Origin: Blastopirellula marina
GTDB lineage: Bacteria; Planctomycetota; Planctomycetia; Pirellulales; Pirellulaceae
Assembly: GCF_002967715.1 (NCBI RefSeq)
Contig: NZ_PUIA01000074.1
Location: 310,001-374,000 of the forward strand
Length of the DNA stretch: 64,000 nucleotides
Reading direction: 5' to 3'
The position numbers and the translations under genes were made by a program. Positions 55,621 to 64,000 of this stretch are shown piece after piece; the first letter of the stretch is position 1; every line of letters starts with the position of its first letter. Below the pieces are notes generated by a model. That model was given only the letters and a program-made list of their open reading frames with translations, made no database searches and had not been told where the DNA came from.

Positions 55621-58239
55621 ATGTATCGCGTTTCCTTATCATTGTCCGCTTATTGTTGTGTTGCCGCAGTAGTGGCACTGCTCGGTCAATCCAAGGTCTG
55701 GGGCCAAGTAGAAGAGCCACTTATTCAGTCGTCAACGGATGTGGTTGAGTCCCTGCCTGGTGACGAAAATAACACGGAAGAAGTCGCCATGCCCGAAATC
55801 GACGGGAAGCTGCGGTTTTCGTTCCGTGGTGCTTCATGGCGTGAAGTGCTGGACTGGGTAGCGGAAGCAGGAGATCTGTCTCTTTATGTCGATGACGTCC
55901 CGACTGGAAGCTTCACCTATTCGGATAGCCAATACTTCACGGTAGACGATGCCGTAACTCGCTTGAACCTGTTTCTTTTGCCTCGCGGGTATACGCTCGT
56001 GCGAAAGGGGCAAATGTTGTCGGTGATCAATCTGGGTGATCCTCGTGGGCTTCAACAATTGAATGCCATGGCCCGAGTCGTTTCGCCCCAAGACCTCGAC
56101 CAATTGAACGACCATGAAGTTGTCAAATGCTTCGTCAAGTTAGGGGATATCGTTCCCACAGAAGCCATCAACGAGATGGAACCTCTCACTTTGATGACCA
56201 CGCCGGTAGTACTTCCCAGATCGAATCAACTCATCATCACGGACACGGCGAAAAACCTTCGAAGTGCTTTGCAGATTCTCGAATCCATGAAGGAACCGCA
56301 CGGTGAAGAAGCCTCCATCCGACGCTTTGATCTCAAGCACGTGGATGCCGCCACCGTACTGCTCGTTGCCAGCACACACCTGGGAATCCCCGAGAACGAC
56401 ACAAGTGGCATCGACATTACCATAACCACCGACACAACGGGACGCAGATTATACGCCGTGGGATCCGAGGATAAGCTCAAACGGCTTGATTCGCTCATTC
56501 AAGTCGTCGACGTGCCTGAGGAAGCGGAGGAAGCACCGATCGAAAAAACGCTTCTATCACATTCCGTAAGTGGAGATAACCTGCAAGCCGTTTACGACGT
56601 ACTTCAAACGATTCTTGCCGATAAGTCCCTGAGGCTATCAATGCAGGAAAGTAGCAACTCGATCGTAGCCTTAGCGGATGCGGAAACCCATCAAATCATT
56701 CGCGATACGATTCAGGAACTTCAAGCTCCGTCGATTGAATTTTCCGTTGTGGAATTGAACTCGGTCGATCCTTACTTTGCAGTCTCGCTCGTGGCGGAGA
56801 TGTTCGGTGTCTCCGACGAAGACGATCGCGACAAGAAGAACGAAGATCGTGTGCCGCCACCGAAGGTGGATGCCGACCCAGGCAATCGACGCCTCTTCGT
56901 ACGCGGTACCGCAGAACAGATCCAGCAAATCGAGAAGCTTATTGAACGACTTGATTCCCGCAAAAGCAGTGGTACCGACTTGCGGTTTATCCCTCTGACT
57001 GGGCCAAAGCGAGAGAACCTCTTGCAAACAGCGAAAAAGTCGTGGGGAGGTGAGAACTGCCTGCAAATCCTGCCGGGTGACGAAGCAACACCGCAACAGT
57101 TCATCGAGCGTTCGCTTCACAATGAAGAAGAGCAGGGGGGAGACGACGCACAAGATGTCGTCCCTACAAACTCGTCGCAAGAAGATCTCCTTCGCCAGCC
57201 GATTTCACCAATGCGTCCCGAGGAGCTGCCGACCGATAGCTTCGTCATACTGCCTGAAGTAGGCGACACGATCAACACTTCGGCAACGGTCAAAAACGCC
57301 AACGCCCCCATTCGTAGCCAGTTGGTCCCCAATGGTATCTTGCTGCAATCTGACGACATCGAAGCTTTGGACCGCTTTGAAGAGCATCTCCGGATGCTTT
57401 CCGCCCAGGACAAGAATGCAATCTCGCCCACAGTCATTTATTACCTTAAGTACGTCTCGGCGGATGAGGCCGTGAAGATGCTGGCTGACTTGCTAGATGG
57501 CGGAAACGCTCTGAATGACTCGCCGGCCGATACGCTGGTTCGCGGCTCCGTTGGTAACTTGGGAGGCTACTATGGCAGCCTGCTCTTCGACCGCGATGGC
57601 GTCACGACCGTTACCGCAGGTACGGCCACGATTGTTTCCGACGCGCGACTCAATCGCCTGATCGTACAAGGGACAAGGGAAGACATTGCCACAATTGAAA
57701 GCTATATGAGGATTATCGACAAAGACTCAAGCATCACCGACATCGAAACCTCCGGCCGTTCGCGTGTTATTGAACTAAAACATGCGCGTGCGACCGAAGT
57801 AGCCGAGATGATCCGTGAAGCGTTTCCTGATCGCGTCGATATGACCACTCAGCAAAACGCGCAGGCACGTCAAGCCCCACCCGCTCAAAGTGAAAACCGA
57901 GGCAATAGCGACGACCGTCGGGATGACGAGCAGCGAGGATTTCAAGAGAAGCCAACCCGCGGCAGCAAGCCGACCATGGCCGTTGCCGTGCACGAAGCAA
58001 GTAACTCGCTGGTCATTACCGCCCCCGACGCACTTTTCTCGGAAGTTGAGCAGTTGGTAGCATCCGTCGATCAGCGCAGCGAACGCGCCGTTCGCGTCAT
58101 CACAGCGACAAACGGAATCAACCTGGAAATGATCGAACAGGTACTGGCGGAACAAGCAGGCAATTCACCTCGATCAAGTTCTTCGTCACGCACACGTTCG
58201 TCCGCGTCGTCGAGTTCCAGTCGATCGAAGGGACGATAA
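55621..58239 (+). CDS. Exported protein built of repeated secretin N-domains, without secretin pore
   Basis: 872 residues from the ATG at 55621, where a signal peptide starts (MYRVSLSLSAYCCVAAVVALL, cleavage near VWGQ); the frame opens at a GTG at 55567. An STN/N0-like domain lies at about 65-135 (FRGASWREVLDWVAEAGDLSL, FTVDDAVTRLNLFLLPRGYTLV). Four or five GspD/PilQ N1-type modules follow (for example PRSNQLIITDTAKNLRSALQI, VDADPGNRRLFVRGTAEQIQ, DARLNRLIVQGTREDIATIE). The C-terminus is Ser/Arg-rich and the beta-barrel secretin domain is absent. It may be a periplasmic ring or scaffold component. The EF-hand gene abuts it directly (TAA then ATG). Confidence 0.8.
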   Translation: MYRVSLSLSAYCCVAAVVALLGQSKVWGQVEEPLIQSSTDVVESLPGDENNTEEVAMPEIDGKLRFSFRGASWREVLDWVAEAGDLSLYVDDVPTGSFTYSDSQYFTVDDAVTRLNLFLLPRGYTLVRKGQMLSVINLGDPRGLQQLNAMARVVSPQDLDQLNDHEVVKCFVKLGDIVPTEAINEMEPLTLMTTPVVLPRSNQLIITDTAKNLRSALQILESMKEPHGEEASIRRFDLKHVDAATVLLVASTHLGIPENDTSGIDITITTDTTGRRLYAVGSEDKLKRLDSLIQVVDVPEEAEEAPIEKTLLSHSVSGDNLQAVYDVLQTILADKSLRLSMQESSNSIVALADAETHQIIRDTIQELQAPSIEFSVVELNSVDPYFAVSLVAEMFGVSDEDDRDKKNEDRVPPPKVDADPGNRRLFVRGTAEQIQQIEKLIERLDSRKSSGTDLRFIPLTGPKRENLLQTAKKSWGGENCLQILPGDEATPQQFIERSLHNEEEQGGDDAQDVVPTNSSQEDLLRQPISPMRPEELPTDSFVILPEVGDTINTSATVKNANAPIRSQLVPNGILLQSDDIEALDRFEEHLRMLSAQDKNAISPTVIYYLKYVSADEAVKMLADLLDGGNALNDSPADTLVRGSVGNLGGYYGSLLFDRDGVTTVTAGTATIVSDARLNRLIVQGTREDIATIESYMRIIDKDSSITDIETSGRSRVIELKHARATEVAEMIREAFPDRVDMTTQQNAQARQAPPAQSENRGNSDDRRDDEQRGFQEKPTRGSKPTMAVAVHEASNSLVITAPDALFSEVEQLVASVDQRSERAVRVITATNGINLEMIEQVLAEQAGNSPRSSSSSRTRSSASSSSSRSKGR

Positions 58240-59859
58240 ATGCATCCCTCACCACTCTACTATCGGTATCTGTTAAGCGCGATTATGTTTGCTCTCTTTT
58301 CGGGCGTTAGCTTTGGACAGGGTGAGTGGATTCGTCGCCTTGATGACGATAACAATGGTTACATCGAACCGGACGAGATCTCGGAACGAAGTCGACGTTA
58401 TCTGGAAGACTTCGCTATTCCGTATGGCCTTAGCCTTTCACGGCCCAATTCGGTGAAGAAGCTTGAACAGGCAGCTCGCCTCCACGCAGAGCGTCGTGAA
58501 CGTGCTGGAAGCCCTACGTTACCACCGCCTGCGGAAGTTGAGGGATTAAAGGGCTTCGGGGTCGATCCCGAAAAGCCGTTGGTTCCAGGGTTTGGTCTTC
58601 GCGAAGTGAAATACCCGTATACCCAAGCCGATCTGGACGAAGCGGCCTCCATGTTACGTCGCTGGGATCGCGACGGTGACGGCAAGCTCGATCCACAAGA
58701 AATCGAGCGAGCCCGCTGGGATGGCCATGACCCGCTAGACAGCGATTTCGATCAAGATAGAAGCCTCACGAAACTTGAACTCTCTCAGAGATATGCACGC
58801 CGACGCCTCGAATCACAGCGTCCGATCATGTCAGTCGGCTCCTTGAACGAAGGTGTTCCGAGACGCGACGAGGGACAAGAGATTCGTGACCGCCGAGATC
58901 GGATGCGGGCTGGCAGTTCTCTGGATGGTGACCGCGGAAGCGCCTCGCTGGCCGATAGCATTCTTGAGCGATACGACTTCAACCGAAATGGTCAGCTTGA
59001 TCCGCAAGAAATGTCTAGCGTTGGCATTTCAATCGCCAAGGTCGACTACGATCGAAACGGCGCGGTCGACGAAAATGAATTCGCCAGGTACTTAAACGAA
59101 GAACTCGATCGCGAGGCAAACGCCAGCCAAGAAGCCATACCGACCTGGTTCTTCGAGCGGGATGGAGACGGGGACAAACAGGTCGTGATGTCCGAATTCA
59201 CCCAAGAATGGGATGATGCCAAGCTCGAAGAATTCGCATCCTACGACCACAACCACGATGGAATTATCACAATCGATGAAGTGTTAACATCGCAAACGGT
59301 TGCCGGCGGAGAATTCTCGAACTCGCAGGCCCACCTACTGCTTCCCCGGTCGACGGTCGTTTCCGAAATCGAAATTGCCGATGACTATTTGATCGGAGAT
59401 CTCAACGTTCAGCTTTCGATTACCCACACCTATACGGAACAGCTTGATGGCTACCTGATCGGCCCAGATGGCCAACGCATCGAACTCTTCACCGGTGTGG
59501 GAGGCAGCGACGACCATTTCGATAAGACCATCTTCGATGATGACAACGGCGAGCGAATCACGCGGTCGCGGGCTCCGTTCCGGGGTACGTTTCGACCGGA
59601 GGCACTTGAGAAACGTCAGCCAGGATTAAATCATTACAAAGGCAAGAACTTGAAGGGTACTTGGCAGTTGATGATTCGCGCCAGCCGTAGCGAACGGTCT
59701 GGCGTACTGCACGGTTGGTCACTTCTAGTCAAACCAGACCAAGAGGCGGTCGACAACCCTGATTCCGTATCCGAGCGATTGACCCCAATGGAAAGCATAC
59801 CCAGCGAAGAATCCTCGGAAACCGAGGATTCGACATTCCCGGCCCAGCCGCAGCAATGA
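58240..59859 (+). CDS. Secreted EF-hand protein with C-terminal proprotein-convertase P-domain
   Basis: 539 residues; the ATG follows the preceding TAA with no gap. A signal peptide ends near SFGQ (about 27). At least six EF-hand or dockerin-like calcium loops are visible, for example DDDNNGYIEPDE, DRDGDGKLDPQE, DFNRNGQLDPQE, DYDRNGAVDENE, DGDGDKQVVMSE and DHNHDGIITIDE. The last 130 residues form a P-domain (IEIADDYLIGDLNVQLSITH, DGYLIGPDGQRIELF, LKGTWQLMIRAS, LHGWSLLVKP), normally found on secreted proteases, but no protease domain is present. It is probably a calcium-binding partner of the secretin-N protein. Confidence 0.85.
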   Translation: MHPSPLYYRYLLSAIMFALFSGVSFGQGEWIRRLDDDNNGYIEPDEISERSRRYLEDFAIPYGLSLSRPNSVKKLEQAARLHAERRERAGSPTLPPPAEVEGLKGFGVDPEKPLVPGFGLREVKYPYTQADLDEAASMLRRWDRDGDGKLDPQEIERARWDGHDPLDSDFDQDRSLTKLELSQRYARRRLESQRPIMSVGSLNEGVPRRDEGQEIRDRRDRMRAGSSLDGDRGSASLADSILERYDFNRNGQLDPQEMSSVGISIAKVDYDRNGAVDENEFARYLNEELDREANASQEAIPTWFFERDGDGDKQVVMSEFTQEWDDAKLEEFASYDHNHDGIITIDEVLTSQTVAGGEFSNSQAHLLLPRSTVVSEIEIADDYLIGDLNVQLSITHTYTEQLDGYLIGPDGQRIELFTGVGGSDDHFDKTIFDDDNGERITRSRAPFRGTFRPEALEKRQPGLNHYKGKNLKGTWQLMIRASRSERSGVLHGWSLLVKPDQEAVDNPDSVSERLTPMESIPSEESSETEDSTFPAQPQQ

Positions 59860-59874
59860 CCGGAGCAGTGGTGA

Positions 59875-60696
59875 CTATTTAGCGGACGACTTATTGGTGA
59901 GTTCCAAATAGGCCTTCGCATATCGCTTGCCGAATTCTCGGTATGACTCTGCGTTGAAGTGGACCTTATCCCCTTTATGCGTGAGCCCATCGGATTGAAC
60001 GAAAACAACATGGCCATCCATTTTCGCAATGTTCTGATGGGCCAGATCGACTTGTTTTTTGGATTCGTTCCAAGGACTTTCTTCAAACTGGCCTAATTGG
60101 CCAATGATGAACGGAACGTCATCGGCATCTAGTTCATTGCGAAATCGTGCAATCAATTCCTGAAGCTTCTGATCGTAGATTTCGGCTTTCCCTGGCCCGG
60201 AGTCCGATTCACCTTGATGCCATAGGATTCCAACGAGCTTACCTGACTGAAGTGCCTGATGCGCCCTCTTCATGGCATCATCGTAAGGATGTGTTTTTGT
60301 CGGTGCATCCCAGGCCCCAGGCTCCCATGACTTTATCGGAGAACCGCCTACCGCACAAGGAATCAGCCCAATCGTGATATCAGGGTTGCTTTTGGAAACC
60401 TCGAGCCCGAATGTTCGCCCCAACCCCACACCAACCATCTTCGGCTTATCGAAGTGCATTGGATCAACGGCAGGCACCCATTTTCCCTGCTGATTCAACA
60501 TCAACACTTTGGGGTTCGCTACCTTGTCGTCTGGGGTTACCTTTCCGCGACCCGCCATGTTGGACTGCCCAACCAATAGGAACAGATGAAACTTGTCCTT
60601 GGCTGGTAGGTCTACTTCTTCACTTCTGCCAGTAACCACGAAGGATGCAGTAAGGAGCATCGACATAAGAGCAACAAGGGGAAGTTCTTTTCGCAT
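59875..60696 (-). CDS. Secreted sialate O-acetylesterase-like SGNH hydrolase
   Basis: 273 residues with a signal peptide (MRKELPLVALMSMLLTASFV). SGNH motifs: block I FLLVGQSNMAGRG with the nucleophilic Ser at about 45, block III region GILWHQGESDSG at about 155-166, and the C-terminal His in DKVHFNAESYREFGKRY. This is the DUF303/SASA family acting on acetylated sugars, here probably polysaccharide side groups. It converges on the EF-hand gene with a 15-base gap. Confidence 0.85.
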   Translation of the reverse strand: MRKELPLVALMSMLLTASFVVTGRSEEVDLPAKDKFHLFLLVGQSNMAGRGKVTPDDKVANPKVLMLNQQGKWVPAVDPMHFDKPKMVGVGLGRTFGLEVSKSNPDITIGLIPCAVGGSPIKSWEPGAWDAPTKTHPYDDAMKRAHQALQSGKLVGILWHQGESDSGPGKAEIYDQKLQELIARFRNELDADDVPFIIGQLGQFEESPWNESKKQVDLAHQNIAKMDGHVVFVQSDGLTHKGDKVHFNAESYREFGKRYAKAYLELTNKSSAK

Positions 60697-60857
60697 GATG
60701 GATATCTTTTGATTCGGTTCGATGGTTTCGTGAATAGAAACATGGAAATTTGCATTTAGACGACAGATCTTAACTTTAACCCATCGTGAATCAGATTTAT
60801 ACTTCCGAACCTATGCTGCGCGTTTTCACACGTTGTTGAATTTCACTTGGTTCAGTA

Positions 60858-61784
60858 ATGATGTCGATCGATCCGTTGGCCATCCTCGCGAACAGTCGCG
60901 TTACAACTCCGCTGGTACCCATTCAGCTTCATGAGCATGGCGTGACCATCTGGTGTAAGCTGGAATTTCTGAATCCGAGCGGGTCAACGAAGGATCGAAT
61001 TGCACGCTACATCCTCTCGAAAGCGATGAGGAGTCAGCTTATTCAACCTGGCGACCAGGTTGTCGAAGCTTCGAGCGGATCCACAAGCATTGCATTCGCG
61101 CTGGCATCAGCCCAGTTGGGGCTACACTTCACGGCCGTGATGCCAGAAAACGTGAGCCCTGAACGAGTGAAAATAATTCGAGCATATGGCGCGAGTGTCG
61201 AGTTAACCAAGGCAGCGAAAGGGATCGATGCTTCGATTCGATTAGCCCAACAGATTCACGAGCAGCACAACGCGTTTTGGCCGCGGCAGTTTTCAAACTT
61301 TGATAACGCAAAAGCCCACTGTGATGAGACGGCCGCGGAGGTGCTTTGTCAGATTCCAAGCGGCAAAGTCGACATGTTCGTCAGTGGGGTGGGAACCGGG
61401 GGAACCTTGGTTGGCGTAACCCAGGGGCTGGCCTCGGCCGGATGTCAGATCACCCCTGTCTTGGCGCGTCCCGTTAGCAACCGGCTCATCTCTGATGTCG
61501 AATGTTGTAGCTTCAGTACGCGAATTCCTGGCGTGGTGGACGGACTGTCGACCATCTTTCGCGACGCGGATTTACCTGATCTGAGGCAGTTCGAGATCTC
61601 AGACGAAGAAGCGATTGATACGACTCGGAAGCTGATTCGAGCTGGTTTTCCGGTCGGTCCGAGTTCGGGGCTCAACTACCTGGCTGCCGTTCAGGCATAC
61701 AAAGAACATGGTGGCGATCCAATTTGCCTGACTGTTTTTCCTGATCGGATGGAACGCTACTTCTCGACCGATCTATTTTCGTAG
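60858..61784 (+). CDS. PLP-dependent cysteine-synthase-family enzyme
   Basis: 308 residues of fold type II. The PLP lysine is in LNPSGSTKDRIARY at about 35-48, the phosphate/substrate loop in EASSGSTSIAFALASAQLG at about 72-90 (CysK usually has TSGNTG), MPENVSPERVKIIRAYGA at about 95-112 and the PLP-phosphate loop SGVGTGGTLVG at about 175-185. Family members make cysteine from O-acetylserine or cystathionine from serine, or act on related amino acids. The altered substrate loop (SSGSTS) leaves the substrate open. It starts ATGATG with no strong ribosome site. Confidence 0.85.
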   Translation: MMSIDPLAILANSRVTTPLVPIQLHEHGVTIWCKLEFLNPSGSTKDRIARYILSKAMRSQLIQPGDQVVEASSGSTSIAFALASAQLGLHFTAVMPENVSPERVKIIRAYGASVELTKAAKGIDASIRLAQQIHEQHNAFWPRQFSNFDNAKAHCDETAAEVLCQIPSGKVDMFVSGVGTGGTLVGVTQGLASAGCQITPVLARPVSNRLISDVECCSFSTRIPGVVDGLSTIFRDADLPDLRQFEISDEEAIDTTRKLIRAGFPVGPSSGLNYLAAVQAYKEHGGDPICLTVFPDRMERYFSTDLFS

Positions 61785-61813
61785 GTGCATCTCGGTGTAT
61801 TGCTTCGCGAGCA

Positions 61814-64000
61814 TTACTTCTGGCCCACGCGACTTGCAAGTTGCTCACTCAACTTCTGTCGAACTGCCTCGTATTTCGACTTCTCGACAACATTAGTCGC
61901 CTCCTGTGGATCACTCTTGTGATCGTAAAGCTCAGCAGCAGTCATTTTGCCGGTTTTGAAGTCACGCCATTCGGTGTAACGAAAGTCATTAGAACGCAGT
62001 GAATAGCCCATCACGTCTGGCATGCCTTGGTAATAAGCGGGACGCGGATGCTGCGTCAACGCGCTACTGCGGACACTTTTCTCTGGGTTTTCAAGTAATG
62101 GCAACAGGCTTGTCCCTTCCACGGCTGATTGGGGAGCCAGGCCACACAGATCAACAATCGTGGGATAGAGATCAACCAGTTCTACCAGTGAGTTGCTCTG
62201 CTTGCCTGGATTCGTCATGCTGGGCTGGGAGATGATCAGCGGGACGCGGGCATCCAACTCGAAGTTGCTTGTCTTGCACCACAGATCGTGTTCACCGAGA
62301 TGCAAACCGTGATCGGACCAAAGCACGACGATAGTATTCTCAACTAGTCCTTGCTTCTTCAACTCGTCGAGAACTTTACCAACTTGTGTATCGAAAAAGG
62401 AGATGGCAGCGTAGTACCCATGATTCAATCGCAAGTTTTGCTCGTGAGTGATCGCCCCCTTCTTGGGAATATCCGTATAGCTGCGAACTTCACGGCTATC
62501 ATGGCGAGCAATCTCTGGGGCATTCGAGCCTGGCAAATCCTTGATCTGTTCCGCTATTTCCTGCACATCGTACTGATCCCAATACTTCTGCGGAGCATTG
62601 AATGGAAGATGGGGCTTCCAAAATCCAACGGCCAAAAAGAATGGCTGTTTGTCATTGGCCCGCTGCTGGAGAGTCTCGACTGCCGCCTTGGCAATACGGC
62701 CATCGAGGTAGGCCTCGTCAGGCACGTCGACCTTTTGAACCGCGGGCCCCTTGGGCACCTGATGCATTTCAAATGGCTCCCCTTCGACGTACCAATCATT
62801 TGAGTGAGCCCCCCAGGCAAACTTCGCTGGCACGCTCCACGACTGCGGATCGTTCTGAATATTTTGACGATAGTTATGAAAGACCTTCCCGATGTTCTGC
62901 GTGTAATAGCCTTCCATCTTGAATCGTTCAGGGAGGGTCACAATATCAGGATGTGTTTCCCGAAAATGAGTCACCAGGTTCCAAATACCCAACGAATCTG
63001 GGTACCTCCCGGTCATAACTGACGCACGAGACGGATTGCAAAGAGCCTGTTGGCAATAGGCACGCTGGAACAGCAGACCACGAGCGGCTAAGGCATCGAT
63101 ATTGGGTGTCTGGGCGATGGGATCACCGTAGCACCCAAGTTGCACTCGCAGATCATCCACAGCAATGAACAAGACATTCGGTTTGCCGATCGCCGATCGA
63201 GTCGTTTGCTTTTCATTCGGCTTCGTAGTTGGTGGCAGCAAGAGAATACCACCGGTCCACGTCAACTGAGGTATTGCAATTCGGTCTCCCTTGGACAAGT
63301 CATAATCGTATACTCGCATCATGGTGCGACCGCCATCGGTGTAGTGGAAAGTTGCTCCTTCAACTGGCTTCCATCCTGGAAGTTCAGCAGGCTTAACCGA
63401 AGCGGAAATTGCCAAGTAGGCCTTTGCATTCTCGGACGCTGACACGAATGCAGGCTCAGCCTCCCCACCATTGCCCCGTACAAACTGCCAGCCTTCAAAC
63501 CGCTTGGGAATTGAATCCCACACGTACGGTCGGTTTCCGTAGGCCCGTGCGCCGTCTTCGAATGGATGTACGTCGACTACCCTCCGTTCGATCGTCAAGG
63601 GGCCAACCTGCTTCGCATCGTACGGCTTCCAGTTGTTTTCCAGATGGTAGAAGTGACCATCTTCGGCACCGATGAACAAATCGGGGCGATTGTCTTTATT
63701 CCAGTCAACAACCGTCGGGCTCGTGGTATGCCCTGCCAGGCGATGCGGATGTACTTGAACTGGAGCATCAAATGCCCACGGCTTATCTTCTGTCGAAACA
63801 TTTCGCATCAGGTCGACGCTGCGACTGTTGAGCAGCAGATCCAATTTGCCATCACCATCCCAGTCGACAATACAGATCTTACGTCGACCGCTTCCACCAG
63901 CCGTTTTGGCGTTGAGTTGTAGAGGTTCGCCCCTTCGATCGGTGAAGATTCTTTTACCAGGGCGGAGGATCAACTGGTCACCGGCCTTTTCCCGCTTGAA
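61814..64000 (-). CDS. Sulfatase (iduronate-2-sulfatase-like) with N-terminal FG-GAP repeats (5' end beyond window)
   Basis: The frame is open to the right edge, so the N-terminus is missing. The first 270 visible residues contain FG-GAP/VCBS-type calcium repeats (IVDWDGDGKLDLLLNS, VDWNKDNRPDLFIGAED). The sulfatase domain follows from PNVLFIAVDDLRVQLGCYGD, with the formylglycine site C-N-P-S-R in ALCNPSRASVMTGRYP, metal or substrate blocks GKVFHNY and FWKPHLPF, and VLWSDHGLHLGEHDLWCK. The C-terminus (SDPQEATNVV) is complete. Fusing a propeller to a sulfatase is unusual; it may hold the enzyme on substrate or surface. It needs an FGE from elsewhere. Confidence 0.9.
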   Translation of the reverse strand, partial: FKREKAGDQLILRPGKRIFTDRRGEPLQLNAKTAGGSGRRKICIVDWDGDGKLDLLLNSRSVDLMRNVSTEDKPWAFDAPVQVHPHRLAGHTTSPTVVDWNKDNRPDLFIGAEDGHFYHLENNWKPYDAKQVGPLTIERRVVDVHPFEDGARAYGNRPYVWDSIPKRFEGWQFVRGNGGEAEPAFVSASENAKAYLAISASVKPAELPGWKPVEGATFHYTDGGRTMMRVYDYDLSKGDRIAIPQLTWTGGILLLPPTTKPNEKQTTRSAIGKPNVLFIAVDDLRVQLGCYGDPIAQTPNIDALAARGLLFQRAYCQQALCNPSRASVMTGRYPDSLGIWNLVTHFRETHPDIVTLPERFKMEGYYTQNIGKVFHNYRQNIQNDPQSWSVPAKFAWGAHSNDWYVEGEPFEMHQVPKGPAVQKVDVPDEAYLDGRIAKAAVETLQQRANDKQPFFLAVGFWKPHLPFNAPQKYWDQYDVQEIAEQIKDLPGSNAPEIARHDSREVRSYTDIPKKGAITHEQNLRLNHGYYAAISFFDTQVGKVLDELKKQGLVENTIVVLWSDHGLHLGEHDLWCKTSNFELDARVPLIISQPSMTNPGKQSNSLVELVDLYPTIVDLCGLAPQSAVEGTSLLPLLENPEKSVRSSALTQHPRPAYYQGMPDVMGYSLRSNDFRYTEWRDFKTGKMTAAELYDHKSDPQEATNVVEKSKYEAVRQKLSEQLASRVGQK

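Noticed and set aside
1-64000. tRNA or rRNA genes, CRISPR arrays, insertion sequences, prophage or integrase genes
   Set aside because: I looked for tRNA T-arm-like sequences, regularly spaced repeats, transposase motifs and phage genes and saw none convincing.

Overview
The window looks like chromosomal DNA of a planctomycete, most likely of the Pirellulales (Blastopirellula / Bremerella / Rhodopirellula relatives). The evidence is the mix of protein families: a large PVC-type CxxCH haem protein with HEAT-like repeats, a PSCyt1/PSCyt2/PSD1 protein paired with a DUF1501 protein, two sulfatases, a Tat-exported Gfo/Idh/MocA oxidoreductase, MJ0042-type zinc-ribbon membrane proteins, XylR-type (LacI-sensor plus AraC) regulation and EF-hand secreted proteins. 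This assignment comes from protein content only. No rRNA, tRNA, CRISPR array, prophage or insertion sequence was seen.

Layout. 1-3.6 kb: arginine succinyltransferase operon astA(partial)-astD-astB. 3.6-7.9 kb, minus strand: a compact five-gene NAD/ADP-ribose operon, pncB-nrtR-pncA-(PARG-like TIGR02452 gene)-kptA, with a palindromic candidate NrtR operator between the -35 and -10 boxes of its promoter. The PARG-like gene is split by one in-frame TGA. 8.1-11 kb: large FAD/Fe-S oxidase. 11.4-15.2 kb: cytochrome/FGE-like fusion, Tat oxidoreductase, terminator and a small membrane protein. 15.2-21.2 kb: PVC haem protein, diverging from a cobalamin riboswitch and a TonB-dependent (BtuB-like) receptor. 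21.2-26.9 kb, minus strand: phosphoesterase, two MJ0042 zinc-ribbon proteins, a small anchored protein and an orphan ParA. 27-32 kb, mostly plus: nagB, rhomboid protease, aroB, dprA and small unknowns. 32-39 kb: DUF1501/PSD1 pair and a sulfatase. 39-44.6 kb: a probable phosphonate/organophosphate locus (XRE-cupin regulator, PhoD-like phosphatase, Fe-type alcohol dehydrogenase, phnX, DUF5690 transporter-like protein). 44.6-47.5 kb: giant polytopic membrane protein. 47.7-55 kb: a MurNAc/peptidoglycan recycling cluster (XylR-like regulator, anmK, BadF-type sugar kinase, murQ, sodium:solute symporter, beta-lactamase-family hydrolase). 55-60 kb: a long leader with four copies of a TTCACG core, a protein of repeated secretin N-domains without a secretin pore, and an abutting EF-hand/P-domain protein. 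60-64 kb: SGNH esterase, cysteine-synthase-like enzyme and a sulfatase with an FG-GAP N-terminus that runs off the window.

How the genes work together. The most interesting unit is the NAD/ADP-ribose operon. PncA and PncB rebuild NAD from nicotinamide. KptA consumes NAD and yields a cyclic-phosphate ADP-ribose. The PARG-like protein belongs to a family that processes ADP-ribose. NrtR-family regulators sense ADP-ribose. Together they could form a closed NAD/ADP-ribose salvage and RNA 2'-phosphate removal circuit. The phosphonate locus and the MurNAc cluster are likewise functional neighbourhoods inferred from gene content and spacing.
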